From: Cryomorphaceae bacterium BACL11 MAG-121001-bin54
Lineage (GTDB): Bacteria; Bacteroidota; Bacteroidia; Flavobacteriales; BACL11
Direction: 5' to 3'
Length of the DNA: 64,000 nt
Assembly (NCBI GenBank): GCA_905182255.1
Contig: CAJJAH010000002.1
Coordinates: 1 to 64,000 of the forward strand
In this document: positions 42,289 through 53,100 of the stretch, piece by piece
Layout of the letters: each line of letters opens with the position of its first letter
Numbering within the stretch: position 1 is the stretch's first letter
The notes under the pieces: model-generated
The model's database searches: none
What the model saw: the letters and a program-made list of their open reading frames with translations, nothing else
Told to the model about the DNA's origin: nothing
Program-made: the position numbers and the translations under genes

Positions 42289-43779
42289 TTAATTAAAAAT
42301 ATCTTCTTTGCTTTTTGGTTGCTCAGCACCTCTCCATAAAAAACCTTTCAAGTAACGGTTTTTTTCATCAATATCTTTATAAGGCGTAGTAGTAGATTTA
42401 GGTTTAACTTCATAGTTAACCTCTTTTAGTTTATTTTCATTAAAGTAGAGAATCAAGTCTGAGCTTTCGGAGTAATTAAGACCTATTTTATCTTCAGTTT
42501 TTTCATCTCTAATTAAAAATGTACTCTGCCCATTCCCATTTACATCAATACGACTCATAATATTATTTGAAAAATAAGCAGTCATTTCTTTACCTTTTAT
42601 TTGGTTATAATCTAAAGAATCCTCTTTTAAAACAATCATAGGGTTAGGTTTTAAAAAGATACATGATATTTCCCCCTTGTTTATCAAGAATTGTAAGCTA
42701 TCAGCAGTTATTTGAAAGCCATCTGACCATAAAATAGGTTTGTTAAACATTTCAACTACAGAATCTTTAGAACTATAGCTTAAAGAATCGCATTTTCCTT
42801 GAAAGTCTGTTTTAAAGAATTTTACTTTATCGTATGCAAGTATTTTTTTTTCATCATCATTTTGATTATAAACAAATTGCTTGGCATGCATAAATAAACT
42901 ATCATCTTCAAAAATTAATTTCAGTATAGGAATTCCGCTAATAAGTATTTTTTCTTCTGCTTCAAAATACTCAGCAATTTCTCCATAGACAGTTATATTT
43001 TCTATTGTATCAATAAGTTGAACATTACTTAAAGCCTTGCCATATTGTAAATTCTTATTATAATATAGACTATCTCCTTTCAATAAGTAATTTTTAGTTT
43101 TGATATAGGAGTTTTCTCTAAATTGGGCTATGTCAGTTTTTGTATTATACCAACCATTTTCACAATAAATAGTTTTTTTATTAGAAATAATTAAAGATGG
43201 ACCAAAAAAATAAGTTACCTCATTGTAAGTATTATAGTGCATATTATCAGTAAGTATCTTGTAATCCTCATTAGTAACAACAACTGAATCTTCAAAAATA
43301 AAACTGTGAATATTTGAATTATAAGCACCTTTTTTAGAATTAATTATTTTATCATTATCAGTAATATTTCCTTGTTTTGGGTAAGAGGCTATATTTGTAC
43401 TTAAATTATAGAATACTTGTTTAGTTCTTAAGGTCATTTGCTTGTCAATTAGGATTACATCTCCCAAAATATCTGCTTTGTTATCTAAACCAAAATAGGT
43501 AAGTGTTTTACCTGTAAGAGTAATGCTATCACCTTGGTTAATTTTAATATTACCAAAGGCTTCCATTTTATTTTCAGTAGTATAATGATAAGCAGAATCA
43601 CAAGTCATTATAGCATTATTGTGTAAAAAGGAAACATTTCCAATTAATCTCCAATAATCTGGGTGAATATTAGAATTTGCATATGTTTTATCAGCATTTA
43701 AAATTTCTATTTTTTTATTTTCCTGAGCAATTAGGTTTGTACTCAATAATAATAGTAAAATATTAAATATAACTTTCAA
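42289..43779 (-). CDS. OstA/LptA-like LPS-transport protein
   Basis: 496 residues. Signal peptide (LLLLLSTNLIAQE) followed by many OstA/LptA beta-jellyroll repeats recognisable by HPDYWRLIGNVSFLHNNAIMTCDSA and MEAFGNIKINQGDSITLTGKTL. Longer than E. coli LptA, as usual for Bacteroidota OstA-like proteins. Predicted periplasmic bridge for LPS export. It starts 2 bp after purA. Confidence 0.85.
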   Translation of the reverse strand: MKVIFNILLLLLSTNLIAQENKKIEILNADKTYANSNIHPDYWRLIGNVSFLHNNAIMTCDSAYHYTTENKMEAFGNIKINQGDSITLTGKTLTYFGLDNKADILGDVILIDKQMTLRTKQVFYNLSTNIASYPKQGNITDNDKIINSKKGAYNSNIHSFIFEDSVVVTNEDYKILTDNMHYNTYNEVTYFFGPSLIISNKKTIYCENGWYNTKTDIAQFRENSYIKTKNYLLKGDSLYYNKNLQYGKALSNVQLIDTIENITVYGEIAEYFEAEEKILISGIPILKLIFEDDSLFMHAKQFVYNQNDDEKKILAYDKVKFFKTDFQGKCDSLSYSSKDSVVEMFNKPILWSDGFQITADSLQFLINKGEISCIFLKPNPMIVLKEDSLDYNQIKGKEMTAYFSNNIMSRIDVNGNGQSTFLIRDEKTEDKIGLNYSESSDLILYFNENKLKEVNYEVKPKSTTTPYKDIDEKNRYLKGFLWRGAEQPKSKEDIFN

Positions 43780-43781
43780 AG

Positions 43782-45044
43782 TTATCTGTAAAGAGTTTGA
43801 TTTCTATCAGGACCAACTGATACAATTGTAATAGGAGTTTCTAACACTTCTTCTAACCATGATATATATTCATGTACTTCTTTTGGAGCAAGCGATAAAT
43901 TTTTTAATTGCATTAAGTCCATTTTCCATCCTTTAAGGTCTTTGTAAATGGGAATAAGATCTTCATTATCCTCAAAAGGCAAATAGTCAATTTTTACACC
44001 ATTTAATTCATAATGTGTACAGGCTTTAATAGTATCAATTCCAGATAATACATCAGCTTTCATCATCATTAATTGAGTAACACCGTTAATGTTAATTGCA
44101 TATTTTAAAGCAGGAATATCAATCCAACCACATCTTCTTGCACGACCTGTAGTTGACCCAAATTCATTTCCAACTTTTGCTAATTGATCTCCGACTTTAT
44201 CAAATAGCTCTGAAGGAAAAGGTCCACTACCAACTCTTGTACAGTAAGCTTTAAAAATTCCAAATACTTCTCCAATTTTATTTGGAGCAATTCCTAAACC
44301 CGTACAAGCTCCTGCAGTGATTGTGTTAGAAGAGGTAACAAAAGGATATGAACCAAAATCTATATCTAATAATGCACCTTGAGCTCCTTCTGCTAATATC
44401 TTTTTATTATTTTTTAAAGCATTATGTATATAATGTTCACTTTCAATATGAGCAAAACTTTTTAAAGTTTCTAATGAGTCAAACCAAGCTTTTTCTAGTT
44501 TTTCTAATTCATATTCAAAATCGAAGAAATTAAGCAACTGAATATGCTTTTGTTTTAGTTTTTCATATCTTTTTTTAAAATCAATAGCAGAAATATCACC
44601 AACTCTAAGTCCGTTACGTCCCGTCTTATCCATGTAAGTTGGGCCAATTCCTTTTAAAGTAGAACCAATTTTTTCTTTTCCTTTTGCCTTTTCACTTGCA
44701 GCATCTAATAATTTGTGTGTAGGAAGTATAAGATGTGCCTTTTTAGAAATTAACAACTCAGACATTGGAATATTAAGGGCTTTAATATCAATTATTTCTC
44801 TTTCAAAAATAACAGGATCAATTACAACACCATTTCCAATTAAGTTGATAACACCAGGGTGAAAAATACCTGAAGGAATAGTGTGTAATACATGTTTTAT
44901 TCCATTAAACTCAAGAGTGTGACCAGCATTTGGCCCACCTTGAAAGCGTGCAATTATATCATATTTTGATGTTAATACATCAACAATTTTTCCTTTTCCC
45001 TCATCCCCCCACTGGAGTCCTAATAAAACATCTGCTTTCATCAA
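43782..45044 (-). CDS. purA: Adenylosuccinate synthase
   Basis: 420 residues, full length. GLQWGDEGKGKIVDVLT (P-loop), ARFQGGPNAGHTLE, GIGPTYMDKTGRNGLRVGD, LAEGAQGALLDIDFGSYPFVTSSNT and RARRCGWIDIPALK are the PurA signatures. It catalyses GTP-dependent formation of adenylosuccinate from IMP and Asp. It is part of the conserved relA-fur-purA gene order. Confidence 0.96.
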   Translation of the reverse strand: MMKADVLLGLQWGDEGKGKIVDVLTSKYDIIARFQGGPNAGHTLEFNGIKHVLHTIPSGIFHPGVINLIGNGVVIDPVIFEREIIDIKALNIPMSELLISKKAHLILPTHKLLDAASEKAKGKEKIGSTLKGIGPTYMDKTGRNGLRVGDISAIDFKKRYEKLKQKHIQLLNFFDFEYELEKLEKAWFDSLETLKSFAHIESEHYIHNALKNNKKILAEGAQGALLDIDFGSYPFVTSSNTITAGACTGLGIAPNKIGEVFGIFKAYCTRVGSGPFPSELFDKVGDQLAKVGNEFGSTTGRARRCGWIDIPALKYAININGVTQLMMMKADVLSGIDTIKACTHYELNGVKIDYLPFEDNEDLIPIYKDLKGWKMDLMQLKNLSLAPKEVHEYISWLEEVLETPITIVSVGPDRNQTLYR

Positions 45045-45058
45045 TTATTTTGAAATTA

Positions 45059-45538
45059 CTAGTTATTTAACTTAATTTGACAATCTTGACACAGGCCATA
45101 TAAATTCAGAGCATGTCTACTTATTTTAAAACTCATGACTTCTTCAATTACATTTTTAATTCCTTGTATTCTTGGATCACAAAACTCAATTACCTTATCG
45201 CAGCTTGTACATATTAAGTGATCGTGCTGACGGTTAGAATATGATTTTTCGTATTGCGCTTGTGCCTTGCCAAACTGGTGCTTTCTAATCAAATGACAAT
45301 CTAGTAAAATTACTACTGTGTTATAAAGAGTGGCTCGACTAACACGGTATTTTTTGTTTTTCATTTGAATATACATTGATTCAATATCAAAATGACCTTC
45401 AAAATCGTAAATTTCTTTTAAAATTGCATAGCGCTCAGGAGTTTTCCTTTGCTTATTAACATTTAGATATTCTGTAAATATCTCAGAAACAGTTTCAATT
45501 ATTTTTTTGTCTGACACAATATTTATATTAAAAAACAA
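45059..45538 (-). CDS. fur: Fur-family metalloregulator
   Basis: 159 residues. Winged helix (RKTPERYAILKEIYDFEGHFDIESMY) followed by the metal-binding HDHLICTSCDKVIEFCDP and a C-terminal CQDC pair for structural zinc. The family includes Fur, Zur and PerR, and which one this is cannot be settled from sequence. A minus-strand TATTTTTG box at 45536-45543 overlaps the ORF-track start. If this box is used, the real start would be the GTG at 45517 (MSDKKIIETVSE). It lies between relA/spoT and purA. Confidence 0.88.
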   Translation of the reverse strand: MFFNINIVSDKKIIETVSEIFTEYLNVNKQRKTPERYAILKEIYDFEGHFDIESMYIQMKNKKYRVSRATLYNTVVILLDCHLIRKHQFGKAQAQYEKSYSNRQHDHLICTSCDKVIEFCDPRIQGIKNVIEEVMSFKISRHALNLYGLCQDCQIKLNN

Positions 45539-45543
45539 AAATA
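45536..45543 (-). promoter_or_regulatory. Possible -7 box for fur
   Basis: The minus strand reads TATTTTTG (TAnnTTTG) at the ORF-track start of fur. It suggests a separate fur promoter within the run and a downstream GTG start. Confidence 0.35.
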
Positions 45544-45593
45544 TAAAAAATTGGTATTTAGTAAAGGTAAATACTTAATAATGATTAATAAAT

Positions 45594-47795
45594 TTAGCTG
45601 TGTTTATAAGTTCGAGTAATTGAAGTGATCGCTTCAACTTTTTGAAGTTTTGTTGTAAGTTCTTTTAAGAACGCTACATTATGTACTTTTAAGGTTATAA
45701 TTCCTTCAAATACGCCATCATCACTTGTTATATTTATTGATTTTATATTTACATTCATTTGATTAGATATGATCTGAGTGACTTTGTTCATAAGGCCTAA
45801 ACTGTCTATTCCTTTTATGCTTATTGTAGCAATGAAGTCAATCTCATCTTTATTAACCCAATTGGACTTTAAAATTCGGTAAGCGTAGTTTGCCCTTAAC
45901 TGAATTGCATTTGGACAATCAGACCTATGAATTTTTATGCCATCAACAACTGTTAGAAAGCCAAATATAGTATCCCCAGGAATTGGATTGCAGCACTTAG
46001 CCATACCATAGTCTAATACTTGATCATTATCATTAAAAACAATCAGTTTTCTATCATCTTTAACTTTCGTTAGAAAAACTGGAGGACCGTAGATCTTGTT
46101 TTTAATTGTTTGATACCATCCTCTATTTTTAAGTTTAGAAAATTGTTTTATTTCAGTATTAGAGATTGCTCCAGTACCAAACCTAAAGTATAATTCTAAA
46201 GATGTGCCAGCATTAAAGTGTTTTATAAGCTCAGTTTCTGTTTGCTTAGAAAATTTAATTTTTAAGTGTCTTAATTTGCGCTCTGCTATTTCTTTTCCAA
46301 TTTTAGAAATTCTTTTTTTATCTTCTTTTAAGGCTGATTTTATTTTTGACTTTGCTCTAGATGTGATGACAAATCTAAGCCAATCTTTTCGTGGTCTTTG
46401 TTTAACTGATGTGATTACTTCTACTTGATTTCCACTATTTAATTGATGACTTAACGAAACTAGTTTACTATTTACTTTTACACCCATACATTTTAAACCT
46501 ACATCTGTATGTATTGAAAAAGCAAAATCAAGAGCTGTAGCTCCTTTGGGTAAAGTTTTTAAGTCACCTCCAGGAGTAAATACATATATCTCACCAGAAT
46601 ATAAATTTAATTTAAAATCATCAATAAAATCAATAGCATTAGTTTCAGGATTTTCTAAAAGTTCACGTATGTTATCAATCCATACGTCTAAAGAATTCTC
46701 CTTACTTCCCTCTTGTTTGTATTTCCAATGTGCAGCATATCCTTTTTCTGCAATCTCATCCATTCTTCTACTTCTTATTTGTACCTCAACCCATTTTCCA
46801 TCATCTCCCATTACAGTAGTATGTAAAGATTCGTATCCATTGGCTTTAGAAGTAGAGATCCAATCTCTTAATCGATCAGGATTTGGCTTATAAAAATCAG
46901 TAACAATGGAATAGACTTTCCAGCAATCCGATTTTTCATTTTCGTTAGTCGAATCTACTATAACTCGAATTGCAAATTTGTCAAATACATTATCAAAATT
47001 AACACCTTTACTTACTATTTTATTTCGTATTGAAAAAATAGACTTAGGCCTTCCTTTAATTGAAAAATCTAAGTTATTCTCTTTTAATTTATTTCTAATA
47101 GGTCGGCAGAATTTTCCAATATACTTTGTTCTTTCTTCTTTTGATTCATTTAAGCTTACAGCAATTGCCTTATAAACTTCTGGTTTAGTAAATTTTAGTC
47201 CTAAATCCTCCATTTCAGTTTTAATAGAATATAGTCCTAATCTGTGAGCTAATGGTGCATAAAGATAAAGAGTTTCAGATGCTATTTTTAGCTGCTTTGC
47301 TTTAGTCATAGCATCTAAAGTCCTCATATTGTGTAGCCTATCAGCTAGCTTTATCAATATGACTCTAACATCATCTGACAGTGTAAGAAGCATCTTTCTA
47401 AAATTTTCAGCTTGCATTGATACATTTTTATCAAATACGTCCTGAATTTTAGTTAATCCATCAATTATTTTAGAAACTTTTTTGCCAAATAATTTTTCTA
47501 TATCATTTAAAGTATAATTAGTATCTTCTACAACATCATGTAAAAGTGCACATATAATTGAAGTAGTTCCAAGACCAATTTCTTTTGCTGCAATATGTGC
47601 AACAGCAATAGGGTGATAAATATAAGGTTCTCCAGATTTTCTGCGCATATTTTTGTGCGCTTCAACCGCCAGATTAAATGCTGCTCTTATTTCTTTCTTA
47701 TCTTGCTTGTTTGTCTTGTCTGCACATGCACGCAAAAGTGATTTATACTTATTAAGTATTTCCTTTTTTTCCTTTTCAAAATCAATTGGATGCAT
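45594..47795 (-). CDS. Bifunctional (p)ppGpp synthetase/hydrolase
   Basis: 733 residues, RelA/SpoT length. The HD hydrolase domain is intact (YIYHPIAVAHIAAKE, LLHDVVEDTNYTL, KLADRLHNMRTL). The synthetase has DKFAIRVIV, STSKANGYESLHTTVMG and VQIRSRRMDEIAEKGYAAHWKYK. A TGS domain (IYVFTPGGDLKTLPKGATALDFAF) and a C-terminal ACT domain follow. Both catalytic sites look functional, so it should make and degrade (p)ppGpp in the stringent response. It is transcribed 8 bp after glyA. Confidence 0.95.
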   Translation of the reverse strand: MHPIDFEKEKKEILNKYKSLLRACADKTNKQDKKEIRAAFNLAVEAHKNMRRKSGEPYIYHPIAVAHIAAKEIGLGTTSIICALLHDVVEDTNYTLNDIEKLFGKKVSKIIDGLTKIQDVFDKNVSMQAENFRKMLLTLSDDVRVILIKLADRLHNMRTLDAMTKAKQLKIASETLYLYAPLAHRLGLYSIKTEMEDLGLKFTKPEVYKAIAVSLNESKEERTKYIGKFCRPIRNKLKENNLDFSIKGRPKSIFSIRNKIVSKGVNFDNVFDKFAIRVIVDSTNENEKSDCWKVYSIVTDFYKPNPDRLRDWISTSKANGYESLHTTVMGDDGKWVEVQIRSRRMDEIAEKGYAAHWKYKQEGSKENSLDVWIDNIRELLENPETNAIDFIDDFKLNLYSGEIYVFTPGGDLKTLPKGATALDFAFSIHTDVGLKCMGVKVNSKLVSLSHQLNSGNQVEVITSVKQRPRKDWLRFVITSRAKSKIKSALKEDKKRISKIGKEIAERKLRHLKIKFSKQTETELIKHFNAGTSLELYFRFGTGAISNTEIKQFSKLKNRGWYQTIKNKIYGPPVFLTKVKDDRKLIVFNDNDQVLDYGMAKCCNPIPGDTIFGFLTVVDGIKIHRSDCPNAIQLRANYAYRILKSNWVNKDEIDFIATISIKGIDSLGLMNKVTQIISNQMNVNIKSINITSDDGVFEGIITLKVHNVAFLKELTTKLQKVEAITSITRTYKHS

Positions 47796-47802
47796 GATAT
47801 AA

Positions 47803-49074
47803 TTAAGCGAAAATAGGGTATTTATTCATTAGCTCATTTACTGATTTTTTAACTTCAGTAATTACAATATTATCTTCATAGTTCATAATTACTTTGTCAA
47901 TTAGCTCTACTATGTAAGGAATTGTTTCTTCATTCACTCCTCTAGTAGTTATTGCAGGAGTTCCTACTCTAATTCCTGAAGTTATAAATGGAGATTGAGT
48001 GTCAAAAGGAACCATATTTTTATTTGCAGTAATGTCAGCAAGAACTAAAGCATTTTCCGCATCTTTTCCTGTTATATTTTTATTTCTTAAATCAATAAGC
48101 ATACAATGATTTTCAGTTCCTCCTGAAATAATTTTATAATCTCTTTTTATAAATTCCTCAGCCATTAGTTTAGCATTCTTTAAAACTTGTTTGCTATAAA
48201 TTTTAAACTCTGGTTTTAAAGCTTCACCAAAAGCAATAGCTTTAGCAGCAATTACATGTTCTAACGGACCACCTTGTGATCCTGGAAATACTCCTGAATT
48301 TAGAATTGCAGACATCATTCTAGTCTTTCCTTTAGGTGTTTTTAATCCCCACGGGTTTTCAAAATCTTTACCCATCATTATCATTCCTCCTCTTGGACCT
48401 CTTAAGGTTTTATGAGTTGTTGTAGTTAAAATATGACAATGTGGTGCAGGGTTATTAAGTAATTTAGCAGCAATTAGTCCAGAAGGATGTGCAATATCAC
48501 CCATTAATATAGCTCCTACTTTATCAGCAATATCTCTAAAACGAGCATAATCCCAATCTTGAGAATAAGCTGAACCTCCACAAATAATTAACTTGGGTTT
48601 TTCAATAATAGCAATTTCTTCTAATTTGTTATAATCTACCTTACCAGTTGACTTCTCAACATTATAAAAAGAAGTAGTGTAAAGTTTACCTGAAAAATTA
48701 ACAGGTGATCCATGAGTTAAATGTCCTCCATGAGAGAGGTTAAATCCTAATATTTTATCGCCGGCATTTAAACAAGCTAAAAATACAGCAGAATTAGCTT
48801 GAGATCCTGAATGAGGTTGCACATTTGCATACTCAACTCCAAATAATTCCTTAGCTCTATCAATAGCTAATTGCTCAACTTTATCTACCACTTCACATCC
48901 TCCATAATACCTTTTACCTGGATATCCTTCAGCATATTTATTGGTTAAACATGAGCCGAGAGCTTGCATTACCTCATCACTAACAAAGTTTTCTGAAGCA
49001 ATTAATTCAATACCATTTCTTTGCCTTTTATCTTCTTTTTTAATTAAATCAAAAATTATTTGATCATTTTTCAT
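47803..49074 (-). CDS. glyA: Serine hydroxymethyltransferase
   Basis: 423 residues. [57 protein letters not shown] and the PLP-lysine motif [14 protein letters not shown] are diagnostic. It converts serine and THF to glycine and methylene-THF. First gene of the glyA-relA-fur-purA-ostA-PLP run. A minus-strand TACATTTG box at 49113-49120 lies upstream. Confidence 0.96.
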   Translation of the reverse strand: MKNDQIIFDLIKKEDKRQRNGIELIASENFVSDEVMQALGSCLTNKYAEGYPGKRYYGGCEVVDKVEQLAIDRAKELFGVEYANVQPHSGSQANSAVFLACLNAGDKILGFNLSHGGHLTHGSPVNFSGKLYTTSFYNVEKSTGKVDYNKLEEIAIIEKPKLIICGGSAYSQDWDYARFRDIADKVGAILMGDIAHPSGLIAAKLLNNPAPHCHILTTTTHKTLRGPRGGMIMMGKDFENPWGLKTPKGKTRMMSAILNSGVFPGSQGGPLEHVIAAKAIAFGEALKPEFKIYSKQVLKNAKLMAEEFIKRDYKIISGGTENHCMLIDLRNKNITGKDAENALVLADITANKNMVPFDTQSPFITSGIRVGTPAITTRGVNEETIPYIVELIDKVIMNYEDNIVITEVKKSVNELMNKYPIFA

Positions 49075-49112
49075 CTGATAATTTATTTAAATTTATATTT
49101 TCGTGAACGCAA

Positions 49113-49120
49113 CAAATGTA
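49113..49120 (-). promoter_or_regulatory. -7 box for glyA run
   Basis: The minus strand reads TACATTTG (TAnnTTTG), 38 bp before the glyA start. Confidence 0.45.
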
Positions 49121-49128
49121 TATATTTT

Positions 49129-50082
49129 ATGAATAGAATAAACGAACTTTTCGGAATAAAATACCCAATCATTCAAGGTGGAATGATATGGTGTAGTGGT
49201 TGGGAATTGGCCTCTGCTGTAAGTAATGCAGGGGGATTAGGTATAATTGGTTCAGGATCAATGTATCCAGATGTATTAAGGTTGCAGATTAGAAAATGCA
49301 AACAAATGACAGATAAACCTTTTGGTGTAAACATTCCACTTTTATATCCTGATATTGAAGAGCATGTAAAAATAATAATAGAAGAAGGAGTTAAATTCAT
49401 ATTTACTTCAGCAGGTAATCCAAAGAAATATACTTCAAGATTGCAAAAACATGGAATTAAAGTTGTGCATGTTATTGCAAATAAGAAATTTGCATTAAAA
49501 TCTATTGAAGCTGGGGTAGATGCAATTGTTGCTGAAGGATTTGAAGCTGGAGGACATAATGGAGTTGAAGAAATTACCACAATGTGTCTGATACCTATGA
49601 TTAAAGATATAGTTAATATACCAATAATAGCAGCTGGAGGAATATCTAGTGGTAGAGCTATGTTAGCTGCAATTGCACTTGGAGCTGATGCCGTGCAGAT
49701 AGGAAGTAGATTTATAGCATCTAATGAGTGTTCTGCTCATATTAATTTTAAAAATAAAGTTGTTAATTCTGATGAAGGGGAGACAGATTTAACCTTAAAA
49801 GAACTAACAGCAGTTCGATTAATGAAAAATAAATTTTATTATCAAATACAAGACGCATATGCTAAAAATGCAAGTAAAGATGATTTGAGGTTATTGTTAG
49901 GAAGAGGAAGAGCTAAAAAAGGTATGTTTGAGGGAGATTTGGAAGAAGGTGAATTAGAAGTTGGGCAAGTTTCAGCAATGATAAATAAAATTATTTCTGT
50001 TGAAGAGATTATAAAAGAAATTACTGAAGAATATGAGTTAGAGAGAAAAAATATAGTTTCTTTAAAAGATTTAGGTCTATAA
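49129..50082 (+). CDS. Nitronate monooxygenase / FabK-like flavoprotein
   Basis: 317 residues from ATG 49129. The ORF-track start at 49060 overlaps glyA and adds an unlikely hydrophobic stretch. TIM-barrel FMN enzyme of the 2-nitropropane dioxygenase family: LFGIKYPIIQGGMIWCSG, SNAGGLGIIGSGS, PFGVNIPLLYP, FEAGGHNGVEEITTMCL and IAAGGISSGRAMLAAIALGADAVQIGSRF. It could oxidise nitronates or act as an FMN-dependent enoyl-ACP reductase; sequence alone does not decide. Divergent from glyA. Confidence 0.88.
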   Translation: MNRINELFGIKYPIIQGGMIWCSGWELASAVSNAGGLGIIGSGSMYPDVLRLQIRKCKQMTDKPFGVNIPLLYPDIEEHVKIIIEEGVKFIFTSAGNPKKYTSRLQKHGIKVVHVIANKKFALKSIEAGVDAIVAEGFEAGGHNGVEEITTMCLIPMIKDIVNIPIIAAGGISSGRAMLAAIALGADAVQIGSRFIASNECSAHINFKNKVVNSDEGETDLTLKELTAVRLMKNKFYYQIQDAYAKNASKDDLRLLLGRGRAKKGMFEGDLEEGELEVGQVSAMINKIISVEEIIKEITEEYELERKNIVSLKDLGL

Positions 50083-50123
50083 GATATTAATATTTAAAAA
50101 TCATTTCCAAAATTTATTTTTTG

Positions 50124-50131
50124 TAAATTTG
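50124..50131 (+). promoter_or_regulatory. -7 box for gene 50151
   Basis: TAAATTTG (TAnnTTTG), 19 bp before the start codon. Confidence 0.5.
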
Positions 50132-50150
50132 TAGATAAATATTTAACTTT

Positions 50151-53100
50151 ATGAAACGTATATTACTTTTTTTATTATTATCAATTTTTTCATTCAACTT
50201 ATCTGCTTCGCATTTTGTAGGAGGTGAAATCACATGGGAATGTAATACTGACCCTTTAAGTGTTGATTACGGAAAGTATACATTCTTTTTAACGATTTAT
50301 CAAGATTGTGACGGAATAGACTTCAGTTCTTCTTATGATATTACTGTTCATAATCATCCTTCTTTATCTTCAATTAATTTACCTTTAATATCTACATCTG
50401 ATATCTCGCCAACTGGTATAGCTAGTTCTGTGCCTTGTTATAATTGTGATAATCAGCCTTTTGGTGGATTTGGAGCTGTTAAGCAATGGAGCTATGTTTC
50501 TTCGCCGATTACTATTATAGGAACTCCTCCTGCAAATGGATGGCATTTTACCTGGGGTTCATGTTGTAGAAGTGGAGCAATAGTGAACATACCAACTCCA
50601 GATAGCGAAGATTGGACTGTAAGATCAGTTATGTATCCTTATACTGACCCTAATGGAAACGTTTTTCCTAATGGAAATTTGTGTCATGATAACTCTCCAA
50701 TCTTTAAGGAAGAGCCTAAATCAATTTTATGTACAGGTTATCCATTTTCGTATAGTCATCTAGCTTTTGATGTTGAACTTGATTCATTAAGCTACAGCTG
50801 GGCAGAACCTTTGGACGATAATTTTAATTATAATCCAGCTAACCCAAGTGCAAGTGCATTAACATATTCTCCTCCTTACACAGTCAATTCGCCAATTCCA
50901 GGTAATCCAACTTTGAATAATGAAAATGGTGAAATCTCATTTCTTTCATTTACATCAGGAGTTTTTGTTACAGTGATAAAAGTTGAAGCTTTTAAATGCG
51001 GACAACTAGTTGCAGAAGTATTTAGAGACGTTAATGTTGCACTTTTAGGCTGTGGAACGTTACCAAATGGTGCACAAAATTTACCACCTGTAATTACAGC
51101 TCCATTAGGACCCCAAGATTGGATTACAAATTTAAATATTTCAACCGGATTACCTTCTTACGAAACTACAATTATGGCTGGTGAATTAGTAAGTTTCTCA
51201 GTAGTTGCTACAGATAATGATATAAATACAACAGGTAATTTGCAAGGATTATCTTTAGAAGTTGAGGGTGGACAATTGGATCCTGCTTACGCTTTAAGTA
51301 ATCCAGCAACATTTACTGTTATATCTTCAACTCCAGGAAATATATCTGGAGATTTTTTATGGCAGTCAAACTGTGATCATATGCAAGACTATGGGTGTGG
51401 TAGACAAGGAGGAGCCTTTACTTTTAATATGAAAGCTTACGATGATTTTTGCCCAGCAAATGGAATTGTAATAGCAACTATTACAATTAATGTAATTCCA
51501 CCTAGACCTGATTTGAGATGTCTTGCAGTCGATTCTATTGGAGGAGTAGAATTATCTTTTGTTTTCCCTGAAGGTGTCGTAGATACAAATATTAAATATG
51601 ATATTTATCATTCAAAACAATTTGCAGGAAATTATATTTTACTTGACAGTGTCTATTATCCAGAAACTAATTATTTACATATTAATTCTAATGCTAATAC
51701 TTCTCAAAGTTTTTATTATTTATTAGGCACAGTAAATTGTGGAACAGGAATTTCAGGAGGAAATGATTCTCTTTTGTTTTCCGATACTTTAAGTACGATT
51801 TTAATGAATTCAACTGCTGTTAATATGGGCGTTACAGCTGACCTGAACTGGAACTCGATGCATGATCCATTAATAACTTCATCATCAACAGATTACTTCT
51901 TGCATTATGTTAATAATGATGATATTGATATTGTTTTTTCAATACTAACAGATACTTTTTCTCAATTTGATGGAGATCACTGCGATTACATTCCTGGTTT
52001 TTATGTAGAGATTTCTGATGCTAGTGGATGTACTTCAAAATCATCTGTCTCTTCGCTAAATTTATTAGATACTATATCTCCTCAAAAAGTAGTTATTAAA
52101 GATGTATCTGTTAATCCATTAGGTAAGTCAGTCATTAGTTGGCTTCCATCTACAGGGACAGATTATTATATTGTTTACATGGAGGATGATAATGGGGCTT
52201 GGATAACTATTGATACTGTTCCTTTATCTATTAATTCTTATGAAATTACTAGTTCTTCAGCTTTTCAAAAAATAGAAAAATTTAGTGTCAGGGCAGTTGA
52301 TAGCTGTGGAAACACAAGAGAAAGATCCTTAGGTCATAATTCTATTTTCTTGCAAAATAGTTCTGATGTATGTGACTATTCAATTTCATTAAATTGGAAT
52401 AATTATATAAATTGGATAAATGGCGTTAGTCATTATAAAGTTTTTTTGTTAGAAATAGATCAAAATAATGTTTCTATTGATTCTGAAATAAGAGTTTCAA
52501 CAGATACAGAATTACTACTAAATAATATTAATTCACAATCTAATTATTCTGTTTATATTCAAGCATACAATATTGACTCAACTTTCATTGCAAAATCAAA
52601 TGTTTTAAATCTTGATATTGACATTCCAAATAGGCCAATATTTAATTATTTAGAATTTGCTACAGTTAATCTTGATAATGGATTAATTGAAATAAATTGT
52701 ATGGTTGATAATAATGCAGTTATTGATCATTACGACATTTATAGAACTGAAGAATTTGATATTAATGGTGTGGGCTTAAATTTCTCTAAAATTGATGAAG
52801 TTACTTTCGAAGGAAATTCAAATTTTATTTATATTGATAATTCAGCAAATTCAAATATAAAATCATATAGATATAAAGTTTATCCAGTAGATACCTGTGG
52901 AGTTAGTTTAACTCCTCCGACTGTAAATAGTCCTTCTTACTTAAATGATATTTCATATGCTCAAACAATTCTACTTAATTTAGAAAAGAATATTGATTAT
53001 TCAGATATTTCAACTTTATCAAGTGAGTATACAAATACTTTATTTTTTAATGAATATGAAAAATGGCTAGGAGAGGTTTCTAAATATGAATTATACCGAT

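Noticed and set aside
49060-49128. Extended start of the nitronate monooxygenase-like gene
   Set aside because: It overlaps glyA and adds a hydrophobic stretch absent from the soluble family.
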